A stretch of 62,344 nucleotides of DNA from Gammaproteobacteria bacterium (lineage in GTDB: Bacteria > Pseudomonadota > Gammaproteobacteria > JAIEPX01): contig JAIEPX010000027.1 of NCBI GenBank assembly GCA_019748175.1, positions 1-62,344 of the forward strand, given 5' to 3'. Shown here in pieces: positions 1 to 7,379 of the stretch. The notes below the pieces were generated by a model. The model was given only the letters and a program-made list of their open reading frames with translations. It made no database searches and was not told the DNA's origin. The position numbers and the translations under genes are program-made. Position 1 is the stretch's first letter, and the number at the start of each line of letters is the position of its first letter.

Positions 1-59
1 TCGAACTCCCGACCACCTGGTTCGAAGCCAGGTGCTCTATCCAACTGAGCTACGGGCGC
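1..59 (-). tRNA. tRNA-Arg (anticodon TCG), 3' end cut by window edge
   Basis: Read on the minus strand, the sequence starts with GCGCCCG at 59 and shows a D-arm, then a CCTGG/CCAGG anticodon stem around the loop CTTCGAA. This places TCG at the anticodon, which decodes CGA-type arginine codons. The T-arm begins with GGTCGGGAGTTCGA and runs off the left edge, so the 3' acceptor strand and CCA are not visible. Assignment is by arm geometry. Confidence 0.9.
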
Positions 60-118
60 TTTGACAAGTCGGCAATCATAGCAAAGTCAGGCTTAGGCCG
101 CAAAGCCTTTTCCCCAAG

Positions 119-1606
119 TCAAGGTAGATAGCGTTCATCAATATGAGCGAGATAATAGTTAGGATCTAGATCAGACCCCGTCGCATCTTTAATGAGCGTG
201 GTGACGTCCACAGAAGAGGCGCGTGAGTGAATATGAGTATTCAGCCACTTAAACAAGGTAGAGAAATTACCGTGTTTGATTTCACTGAATAATTCGGGGT
301 GAGCTTTTGTTACTGTAGAAAATAATTGTGCTGCAATCAGACTTCCTAAGGTATAAGCAGGAAAGTAACCGAATAATCCTACAGGCCAATGCACATCTTG
401 CATCACGCCATTTCTGTAATTATCGACAGTGGATAAATGAAAATATGTTTGCATTTTTTCGTTCCATGCATCGGGTAGATCTTCGAGGGTTAATTGTTTT
501 TTAAATAATTGTTGTTCAAGTTCATATCGTAAAATAACGTGTAAAGGATATGTCACTTCATCAGCGTCAACACGAATGTAACCTCGCTTCACTCGTGTGT
601 ATAATGAATATAAATTATCAGGAGCCAGACTGGGTTGATCACCGAAAAAGTGGATGACACGCGGACTTAAAAATTCCATAAATTCCCGAGTGCGGCACGC
701 GTACATTTCCACTAAAAGTGATTGGCTTTCATGAACGGCCATACCCAGATGATCGCCTACTGGTTGACCACTCCATTGTGTAGGTAAAGCTTGTTCGTAG
801 CGTGCATGCCCTGTTTCATGACAAATTCCCATTGCTGCACTGATAAATTCGTTTTCGTTGTACCGCGTTGTTATTCGAACATCTTCTTGTACACCACCAC
901 AAAATGGATGATGACTAACATCCAAACGACCTTGTTGAAAATTAAATCCTAAGGCTTGCATTAACTCTAAGCCCAGTTGGCGTTGTGAATCGATTGGAAA
1001 AGGACCTGCAGGTGTAAGAAATTTTTCTTTTTGTTGAAATGAAATAATTTTTTCGACGCGATCAGGTAATTCTTTTTTGAGACGGGCGAAAATAGGATCT
1101 ATAATGGCTTGATTAAATCCCGACGAGAATTCGTCAATCATTGCGTCGTAAGGATCGCATTGCAGAGCATCCGCTTTTGATTGTGCAATTTCTACAATTA
1201 ATGAAAATGATTTTTTTAGTAAGGGTAGAAAATCTTTCCAGTTGTTGTCAGCACGTAATTGACGCCATGCTTGTTCGCAAAGAGAGTTTGCTTTTGTGGA
1301 CTCGGCAATAAGCCGGGTTGGAACACAGGTTGATCGACGATAATTTCTTTCAATAAGGGTTAAGTTCTTTTTCTCCCAAGGATCTATCAAAGATTCTGTT
1401 TTGGCGTGTTGGATAAAATCCTTTATTTTATCGGATGTTTCCATGTCATGGATCATTTCTGAGAGAGTAGCCAGCGCAGTAGCTCGAGCTTCGCCACTGC
1501 CCGCAGGCATCATGACCGCTTCATCCCATTCTGTAATTCTGCGAAGATGATTCAAATGAGAAATCTTTGTCAATTGATCCTTTAATTGTGAATACGCAGA
1601 ACTCAT
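119..1606 (-). CDS. M32 family metallocarboxypeptidase (carboxypeptidase Taq type)
   Basis: Cytosolic zinc carboxypeptidase that trims C-terminal residues from peptides. The HExxH zinc motif is visible as CHETGHARYEQ, about 270 residues in. The protein of about 495 aa matches the usual M32 length of about 500, and conserved blocks such as FSSGFNQ, ITTRYNENEF and SQSLLVEMY fit the family. I prefer the ATG at 1606, giving MSSAYSQLKD: a GAGGA ribosome site lies 8 nt before it. The upstream ATG at 1621 overlaps the stop codon of the SAM-adenosyltransferase gene and has no clear ribosome site of its own. The two genes are therefore probably co-transcribed, although the functions have no obvious link. 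Confidence 0.93.
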   Translation of the reverse strand: MSSAYSQLKDQLTKISHLNHLRRITEWDEAVMMPAGSGEARATALATLSEMIHDMETSDKIKDFIQHAKTESLIDPWEKKNLTLIERNYRRSTCVPTRLIAESTKANSLCEQAWRQLRADNNWKDFLPLLKKSFSLIVEIAQSKADALQCDPYDAMIDEFSSGFNQAIIDPIFARLKKELPDRVEKIISFQQKEKFLTPAGPFPIDSQRQLGLELMQALGFNFQQGRLDVSHHPFCGGVQEDVRITTRYNENEFISAAMGICHETGHARYEQALPTQWSGQPVGDHLGMAVHESQSLLVEMYACRTREFMEFLSPRVIHFFGDQPSLAPDNLYSLYTRVKRGYIRVDADEVTYPLHVILRYELEQQLFKKQLTLEDLPDAWNEKMQTYFHLSTVDNYRNGVMQDVHWPVGLFGYFPAYTLGSLIAAQLFSTVTKAHPELFSEIKHGNFSTLFKWLNTHIHSRASSVDVTTLIKDATGSDLDPNYYLAHIDERYLP

Positions 1607-1620
1607 AACATTAGTCCTCA

Positions 1621-2550
1621 TTATTTTTCCTTTGGAATTTCCACTTCAACTCGCCAAAATTGATCAGGCGTGATGTGATAACGCCCAGCGAAGCTGCCTT
1701 GATTAATAGCTAATGACAAATTATCAAGACTATTAATGTACATTAATTCTTTACCAACACGAACACCACCGAACGTGTTGAGATAAGGAATTTCATTATC
1801 GTAAATTAATTTGTTGTGATGATAAATTTTCACAAGATATTTTTTCCCCAGTACCAGATGGTGTTCATCAAGTAATTTGGCTGGAATATTGGTCCATACA
1901 TTACCATACCGCACATCTAAAATTGGAATAGAGCCTACAATGTCGTTTTTTTCTACTTTAGCAGCTTGATGTGAAAGTTTGACGATTTCACCTGTCATTA
2001 AAGGACCTACACCATCAAAATTAATTCTGCCGGAGGCCAATCGCGCACCAGTGTAGGCATAAACATCGCGACCGTGGAAAGTGTATGAACGTTCAGAACC
2101 TGGAAGCCGATTAACTTTTTCGTTGATCGTTCGCACTGAATCGATACCAGCCGTTTCAGCGATAAAAGTGAGTGTTCCATTATCGGGTGTAACAAAATAT
2201 TGGCCGGTTTTTGTTTTTGCGACGATGGATTTTCGATCAGTTCCTACACCAGGATCTACTACGATGACAAACACGGTACCCGCTGGCCAGTACTGAGCCG
2301 TTTGTACTAATCGATACGCACCTTCCCAGATGTTTTGTGGTGCAATTTCATGGGTTAAATCGAAAATACCGAGCTTGGGTTCAACTTGGTAGATCACACC
2401 TTTCATGGAACTCACTGCGCCATCTTGAAGCCCGAAATCTGTCTCTAGTACGATGGGGTGGGCTGCACTAGCCGCGTAAGAAGCCATTAGAATTACGGAG
2501 AGAAAACACTTTTTGGTAGCATTGAGCAACCATTGACTTGGCGTAAGCAT
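1621..2550 (-). CDS. SAM hydroxide adenosyltransferase (DUF62 family) with signal peptide
   Basis: The 309-aa protein carries the family motifs ETDFGLQDG, VVDPGVGTDRKS, TPDNGTLTF and TFHGRDVYAY. Members hydrolyse S-adenosylmethionine to adenosine and methionine; halogenases are relatives. The N-terminus (MLTPSQWLLNATKKCF, then a hydrophobic stretch ending ASYAASAAHP) looks like a cleavable Sec signal peptide, so the mature enzyme would be periplasmic, which is odd for a SAM-using enzyme. An AAGGG ribosome site lies 8 nt before the ATG. Its stop overlaps the first possible ATG of the M32 peptidase gene. Family assignment is firm; export and substrate in this organism are inference. Confidence 0.88.
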   Translation of the reverse strand: MLTPSQWLLNATKKCFLSVILMASYAASAAHPIVLETDFGLQDGAVSSMKGVIYQVEPKLGIFDLTHEIAPQNIWEGAYRLVQTAQYWPAGTVFVIVVDPGVGTDRKSIVAKTKTGQYFVTPDNGTLTFIAETAGIDSVRTINEKVNRLPGSERSYTFHGRDVYAYTGARLASGRINFDGVGPLMTGEIVKLSHQAAKVEKNDIVGSIPILDVRYGNVWTNIPAKLLDEHHLVLGKKYLVKIYHHNKLIYDNEIPYLNTFGGVRVGKELMYINSLDNLSLAINQGSFAGRYHITPDQFWRVEVEIPKEK

Positions 2551-2678
2551 GATTATAACCCTTTATGAGTGAATGAATCAGTAGTTTAATTTTGGATGAT
2601 AACGAATTTGTAGGGTCGGATCCAGCAAAATGTCTATTATCGTTGTTTAAAGTGACGAAATAATATTCGGGTGCTCGT

Positions 2679-3050
2679 CTAGGCTTTTTTCGCATAGACT
2701 GCGTGTAAGAGCTCTGCTTCGCCTTGCGTAAGATTGCAATATTCGACTAAGGTTTTTATATCCGTGCCACGTTGTAATAATTTAATGGCGTGATGATAAT
2801 TGCTGTCGGTTGAAGTATTGCTTTGTGAGTGTGAACGCGAATAAGTTCTGGATGTTTTTGCAGGTTGACTATTTTGATAGTTGTGTATTCGATCATAAAG
2901 ATTACTCGCAGGATTTTGTTCTTGATTTGATTGAGGATGAGGTTTTTTTAGCCAGCGAAGTGTTAGCATGATTATCAAGGTAAAAAGAAAAACAATGGTA
3001 ATTGCTGGGGTCGCTCTAATCAGTACCTCAAAAAGTTCTTGATAATTCAT
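2679..3050 (-). CDS. DUF2802 domain protein of the flhF-flhG module
   Basis: A small membrane-anchored protein of about 123 aa: one N-terminal membrane segment (ATPAITIVFLFTLIIMLTL), a Ser/Gln/Asn-rich linker, and a C-terminal DUF2802 helix pair with the pattern AIKLLQRGTD...LVEYCNLTQGEAELLHAVY. In gammaproteobacteria this family typically sits behind flhF-fleN(flhG)-fliA and motility genes; its biochemical role is unknown. Here it follows flhG by 13 nt, so it is in the same operon. I chose the ATG at 3050, 6 nt behind AGGAG; a longer frame reaching into flhG is unlikely to be used. Confidence 0.75.
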   Translation of the reverse strand: MNYQELFEVLIRATPAITIVFLFTLIIMLTLRWLKKPHPQSNQEQNPASNLYDRIHNYQNSQPAKTSRTYSRSHSQSNTSTDSNYHHAIKLLQRGTDIKTLVEYCNLTQGEAELLHAVYAKKA

Positions 3051-3063
3051 CATAGTCTCCTTT

Positions 3064-3891
3064 CTAAATATTGCCAGCAAATTGTTGGTTATGAAGAAAT
3101 CGCTCAAAGAAAAAAGTGATATGTCCTTCAGGGCGATTGATCACGGGCCAATCGTTCACGATATGACTCAGCAAATGATAAGCTTTTGATGCAGGGCTAT
3201 CAGGAAATTCGGTAATAACGGGTTTTTGCATTTGAACAGCTTGTCGAAGAAGAGGGTCGAAAGGAATTGCGCCAAGGTATTGAAGGCTGATGTCTAGATA
3301 TTTATCAGTGGTTGTTTTTAATTTAGAAAAAACCTCAAGTCCTTCATCTTCATTTCGTGTCATGTTGGCAAGAATTTTAAAACTCATATTGCTTTGCTGA
3401 TTTGCGAGTACTTTGATTAACGCATAAGCATCCGTCAAAGAAGTAGGCTCATTGCACACGACCAGAATGTTATCTTGACACGCATGCACAAAACTCAGTA
3501 CTTGATTAGAGATTCCTGCTGCTGTGTCAACAATCATAATATCGATATTTTGCGTGATCTGATTGAAACTCTGCACTAATCGAGAAATTTCGATATTATC
3601 CAAATTTGCCAATTCTTCTAAACCTGATGCTGCAGGAATAATGAAAATTCCACCGGGTCCTGTCACAAGGATCTCTTGCATTGAAGATCGTCCTTGCAAA
3701 ATATCCGAAATATTTTTTGGCGCTTGAATTCCCAGCAGAACATCTACGTTTGATAGACCTAAATCTGCATCGAATAAAAGTACTTTATTGTTGAGTTCAG
3801 CGAGAGCAATGGAAAGATTTATGGCTGTATTCGTTTTTCCTACGCCACCTTTTCCGCCTGAAATGGAAATAATTTTTATGGGATTTAGCAT
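3064..3891 (-). CDS. flhG: MinD-like ATPase FlhG/FleN, flagellar number regulator
   Basis: ParA/MinD-type ATPase, 275 aa. The deviant Walker A is ISGGKGGVGKTNTAINL near the start; LLFDADLGLSNVDVLLG and MIVDTAAGISNQVLSF supply the Walker A' and Walker B regions, and VVCNEPTSLTDAYALIK is typical of FleN. FlhG works with FlhF at the cell pole to restrict flagellum number and, in Pseudomonas and Shewanella, interacts with the switch protein FliM/FliN and the regulator FleQ. The start overlaps the end of flhF by 7 nt, showing tight coupling. There is no fliA or chemotaxis gene next to it in this window. Confidence 0.93.
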   Translation of the reverse strand: MLNPIKIISISGGKGGVGKTNTAINLSIALAELNNKVLLFDADLGLSNVDVLLGIQAPKNISDILQGRSSMQEILVTGPGGIFIIPAASGLEELANLDNIEISRLVQSFNQITQNIDIMIVDTAAGISNQVLSFVHACQDNILVVCNEPTSLTDAYALIKVLANQQSNMSFKILANMTRNEDEGLEVFSKLKTTTDKYLDISLQYLGAIPFDPLLRQAVQMQKPVITEFPDSPASKAYHLLSHIVNDWPVINRPEGHITFFFERFLHNQQFAGNI

Positions 3892-4940
3892 TTAACGCTC
3901 TCAAGTTTTGTGTTGAGAGCATTAAGATTAATTAAGGGTTTTTGAATGACGAAATTCAAAATTTTCTCAAGTGTAGCAATCGAAAAGTTGGCTGGAATAT
4001 CTTGGCCATTTGTATAAGAATAAATCGGTAGTTGATAATCTATACAGGAAGAAAGTACATGCCCGATAAAAGGTGCTTCGTCAATTTTCGTTATGCTAAT
4101 GCCAGAAAGATGAGTGTAATTAAAGGCATCAATAATTTCATTAATCAAATTTTCATGCGTGGTTGCGGAAAGCGTTAAAATGGTTTTTATCGGTTTGGGC
4201 GAATGTAAAATAAAGCCTAATTTATCTGCTAATTCTTGATCGCGATGACTGATGCCTGGTGTGTCAATGAGTATCATGCGTTTACTGCTAAGGTGTGCCA
4301 GTGTTTCTTCTAAATCGGCGCTGTTATTAACACGGTGTACTGGAATATCTAAGATACGCCCAAAGGTGCATAGTTGATCTCGACCGCCAACGCTATAAAA
4401 ATCCGTTGTAATGAGACCGATATCTTGAGCGCTGTGACGCAATAAACATTGAGTGGCTAATTTGGCAATCCCGGTCGTTTTTCCAGATCCTGTGGGGCCG
4501 ACTAAAGCGATAATTCCCTGATGATCCAAAATGTTTTCGGTTGAGATTGGGAGTTGAGTTTCTAGGCTAAAAACAATTTGTTGCCAAGCGGTGGCTTCAT
4601 CGGAAGCGAGGGTCAAGCCCGAGAGGAGTTTTTCACACGCACTAGGCTGAAAACCCTGAAGCGTTAAGCGCTCTAAAATCTTAAATTTTAAAGGTGATCC
4701 ATGGCTGGCATTAGCGAGACTTGCGCGAGATGCCACCAATTGTCGAATTTGTCTGAGTTCCGATTGAATGATGTTGAGCATTTGATCGGCATTGGCATTG
4801 GGCGGATTAGTTGAGCTAAAAGGGGCATTTTTTTCTTGGGTGCTCTGGTCATTGGCTGGAAAATTGGGTTGTTGGTGTGTGCTGGCAGAGTGCAACAGTG
4901 TGTGTATCTCGTCCTCAGTCAATATATGTCTGGTGCTCAT
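3885..4940 (-). CDS. flhF: SRP-type GTPase FlhF, flagellar positioning, with altered N-terminus
   Basis: The G domain is complete: P-loop ALVGPTGSGKTTGIAKLA, TTDFYSVGGRDQL, LIDTPGISHRDQ and ISITKIDEAPFIG. FlhF is a membrane-associated dimerising GTPase that marks the pole for flagellum assembly and is switched by FlhG. At 351 aa it is shorter than many family members, and the usual first segment (MKIKRFFA-type, about 60-80 aa) is absent. Instead it begins MSTRHILTEDEIHTLLHSAS, which closely resembles the FliM N-terminal peptide (consensus LSQDEIDALLHG). A Pro/Asn-rich linker, the SELRQIRQLVASR helix, and the N domain follow. The resemblance is seen; its function is inference. Confidence 0.9.
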   Translation of the reverse strand: MSTRHILTEDEIHTLLHSASTHQQPNFPANDQSTQEKNAPFSSTNPPNANADQMLNIIQSELRQIRQLVASRASLANASHGSPLKFKILERLTLQGFQPSACEKLLSGLTLASDEATAWQQIVFSLETQLPISTENILDHQGIIALVGPTGSGKTTGIAKLATQCLLRHSAQDIGLITTDFYSVGGRDQLCTFGRILDIPVHRVNNSADLEETLAHLSSKRMILIDTPGISHRDQELADKLGFILHSPKPIKTILTLSATTHENLINEIIDAFNYTHLSGISITKIDEAPFIGHVLSSCIDYQLPIYSYTNGQDIPANFSIATLEKILNFVIQKPLINLNALNTKLESVKC

Positions 4941-5060
4941 GGTTTCCGTGCATCCTTCCGTGATATGGCTTCAATGGTCAAATCCTAGACCTCCCCATAG
5001 GATCTATTCTGCCACAGGGTTTGTTCAAGTGGAAACTTTTTTTTCAGAATTAGGAGGTGT

Positions 5061-5115
5061 GTAGCGCGGTGATCCAAAAATTACTGGATCGCCACGCTAC
5101 GCTCGCGATGGCGAG
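5061..5115. repeat. palindromic dispersed repeat, copy 1
   Basis: Two 16-nt arms (5061-5076 and 5085-5100) pair at 14 of 16 positions around an 8-nt loop. They are followed by a second small hairpin (CTCGC gatg GCGAG, 5102-5115). The segment 5085-5110 matches 39808-39833 at 24 of 26 positions, so it is a dispersed element. It lies in the 303-nt space between flhF and the initiator tRNA, in which I see only this repeat and the tRNA promoter. Confidence 0.7.
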
Positions 5116-5201
5116 GGGCAAAGATTGGAGGGCCTATCTCTTTTTCCTCTGAAAAAACCGTGCTGCGTGGCACTTTGCGTGAATTTTATCTCACCTTCAT
5201 A

Positions 5202-5230
5202 TTGTTTTAATGTTAACTTTGAGTTACAAT
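5202..5230 (+). promoter_or_regulatory. sigma-70 promoter of the metY-rimP-nusA-infB operon
   Basis: TTGTTT (5202-5207) and TACAAT (5225-5230) are separated by exactly 17 nt, and the -10 ends 13 nt before the tRNA 5' end. Position and spacing fit a promoter driving the initiator tRNA and the downstream operon. Confidence 0.6.
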
Positions 5231-5243
5231 CCGCACTGATTGA

Positions 5244-5320
<77 letters not shown>

Positions 5321-5353
5321 AATGTTTTTGGAATAACTGAGCTAATTAACGGT

Positions 5354-5376
5354 AGTGGGCCATTGTGCCCACTTTT
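5354..5376 (+). terminator. hairpin between metY and rimP (attenuator-like terminator)
   Basis: AGTGGGC (5354-5360) pairs fully with GCCCACT (5367-5373) across a 6-nt loop and is followed by TTT. It would end most tRNA transcripts while allowing read-through into rimP-nusA, the arrangement known for this operon in enterobacteria. Confidence 0.6.
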
Positions 5377-5398
5377 CGTTTGTGCGTGATAAGTGTAA

Positions 5399-5845
5399 AT
5401 GTTAAAAGATAATGTGTTGACTGAGCTTTTACAAGGTGCTTTGGCGGTTTATGGTTACGAGCTGTGGGGTTATGAACTCAACAGTTTTGAAGGTAACAGT
5501 CGTTTGCAGGTCTACATCGAGACACCCCAGGGTGTTTCGTTAGATGATTGCGAACGTGCGAGTCGTCAAATTGGGGCTGTGTTAGACGTCGAAGATGTAA
5601 TGAAGGGCAAGTACCTTCTTGAAGTGTCTTCGCCAGGGCTGACGCGAGCTTTGTTTACTGTAGAGCAGTATAAACGTTATATAGGTCAACCTATAAAAAT
5701 AAAAACATCAATTGAAGGAGAAGGACGGCGCACCTACCGAGGTGAATTGGCAGAGGTTACGAGTGAAGCTGTTAGCTTGATTGTTGAAGGCGAGACTATT
5801 GTTTTGCCATTTGATGAAATCGAAAAGGCTAACTTAGTATTTTGA
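5399..5845 (+). CDS. rimP: Ribosome maturation factor RimP
   Basis: RimP binds the 30S subunit during assembly, in particular the S12 region. The 148-aa length is usual for the family. Visible marks are the N-terminal alpha/beta domain ([24 protein letters not shown]), the [18 protein letters not shown] helix, [14 protein letters not shown] at the domain junction, and the C-terminal SH3-like barrel with [11 protein letters not shown]. It is the first protein gene after the metY hairpin and lies 10 nt before nusA, the universal order. The ribosome site before the ATG is weak (AAGTG), which may keep expression low. Confidence 0.96.
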   Translation: MLKDNVLTELLQGALAVYGYELWGYELNSFEGNSRLQVYIETPQGVSLDDCERASRQIGAVLDVEDVMKGKYLLEVSSPGLTRALFTVEQYKRYIGQPIKIKTSIEGEGRRTYRGELAEVTSEAVSLIVEGETIVLPFDEIEKANLVF

Positions 5846-5855
5846 GGTGGGCACT

Positions 5856-7334
5856 ATGAATAGAGAAATTAAATTGGTCGTTGGTTCGATCGCTGATGAA
5901 AAAGGCGTCGACAAAGCGGTTATATTTGAAGCTATTGAACAGGCATTGGCAACAGTTGCGGCTAAGCGTTACGCCGAAGATGTTGATATTCGTGTGGCTA
6001 TTGATCAGAAATCTGGCGAGTATGAAACTTTCCGTTGTTGGCTAGTTGTTCCTGATGAAGCTGAAATCGAAGAGCCTGGTAAACAAATTATACTCTCCAA
6101 AGCTCGAGAAATTGATCCCGAATTAGAAGTGGGTGATGTTGTTGAAGAACAAGTAGAATCTCCTGAATTTGGTCGTATTGCTGCACAGCAAGCAAAACAA
6201 GTTATTACTCAAAAAGTTCGTGAAGCCGAACGTTCCAAAGTTGCAGGTCAATTTGAAGAACGTATTGGTGAAATTATTACCGGCGTTGTTAAAAAAGTAT
6301 CTCGTGATCACATCTTATTAGATTTGGGAGAAAATGCTGAAGGAATTATTTTGAAAGAAGAAATGATTCCACGAGAAGCTGTTCGAGCGAATGATCGTTT
6401 ACGTGCTTATCTTTACGAGGTTAATCGCGAAAGACGTGGTCCATTATTATTATTGAGTCGCACACGTCCAGAAATGTTGGTTGAATTATTTAAAATAGAA
6501 GTGCCGGAAATTGCTGAGCAAGTGATCGAAATAAAAGCCGCTGCGCGTGATCCAGGATCTCGTGCAAAAATCGCTGTTAAAACAAATGATGGACGAATCG
6601 ATCCACAAGGTGCGTGTATCGGTATGCGAGGTTCTCGTGTGCAAGCTGTTTCAAGCGAGCTCAACGGTGAGCGAATCGACGTGATTTTGTGGGATGATAA
6701 TCCTGCTCAATTAGTCATTAATGCAATGGCACCTGCAGAAATTGCTTCTATTGTTGTTGATGAAGAATCTCATTCAATGGATCTTGCTGTGAGCGAAGAT
6801 CAGCTATCACAAGCCATTGGTCGAAATGGTCAAAATGTTCGATTGGCTAGTGAATTATCAGGTTGGACGTTGAACGTAATGTCAGTAACTGAAGCAGAAA
6901 ATAAGAGCACAGATGAATCAGAAACCACTAAGAATTTGTTTATGGAACAATTAGGTGTTGATGAAGATCTAGCGAATCTTTTAATTGCTGAAGGATTTAC
7001 AACGATCGAAGAAGTGGCCTATGTGGCTTCAGAAGAAATGGAAGAAATTGAAGAATTCGACGAAGAAATTGTTAATGAATTGCAAGAGCGTGCACGCGAT
7101 GTCTTGTTGACTAAAGAATTAGCTCTAGAGGGAAGTGGTGCCAAACCTGATCAAGATTTACTCGAGATGGAAGGTATGGAACGCGAAATGGCTTTTCGTC
7201 TTGCAAAACACGGCATTATTACGCGTGAAGATTTGGCCGAACGATCGATTGATGATGTGATCGATATTGAAGGCATGGATGAGCAGCTTGCTGCCCAACT
7301 AATCATGAAGGCACGTGAACCTTGGTTTGAGTAG
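5856..7334 (+). CDS. nusA: Transcription termination/antitermination factor NusA
   Basis: RNA-polymerase-binding elongation factor of 492 aa. Order of parts: N-terminal polymerase-binding domain (about 1-125), S1 domain ([19 protein letters not shown]), KH1 and KH2 ([43 protein letters not shown]), and two acidic C-terminal repeats ([31 protein letters not shown]) that contact the polymerase alpha subunit or autoinhibit RNA binding. I use the ATG at 5856 because GAGGTG lies 6 nt upstream; the in-frame GTG at 5847 is inside that ribosome site. Confidence 0.97.
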   Translation: MNREIKLVVGSIADEKGVDKAVIFEAIEQALATVAAKRYAEDVDIRVAIDQKSGEYETFRCWLVVPDEAEIEEPGKQIILSKAREIDPELEVGDVVEEQVESPEFGRIAAQQAKQVITQKVREAERSKVAGQFEERIGEIITGVVKKVSRDHILLDLGENAEGIILKEEMIPREAVRANDRLRAYLYEVNRERRGPLLLLSRTRPEMLVELFKIEVPEIAEQVIEIKAAARDPGSRAKIAVKTNDGRIDPQGACIGMRGSRVQAVSSELNGERIDVILWDDNPAQLVINAMAPAEIASIVVDEESHSMDLAVSEDQLSQAIGRNGQNVRLASELSGWTLNVMSVTEAENKSTDESETTKNLFMEQLGVDEDLANLLIAEGFTTIEEVAYVASEEMEEIEEFDEEIVNELQERARDVLLTKELALEGSGAKPDQDLLEMEGMEREMAFRLAKHGIITREDLAERSIDDVIDIEGMDEQLAAQLIMKAREPWFE

Positions 7335-7379
7335 TTGGATTTGAGTAGTTTGAAAATATTTTGAGAGTGATAAAGACAA

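Noticed and set aside
2468..2695. 75-codon minus-strand frame between the DUF2802 and SAM-adenosyltransferase genes
   Set aside because: It overlaps the ends of two well-supported genes in another frame and has no recognisable features.
4792..5064. 90-codon plus-strand frame across the flhF start
   Set aside because: Antisense to the flhF N-terminal codons, no ribosome site and no similarity.
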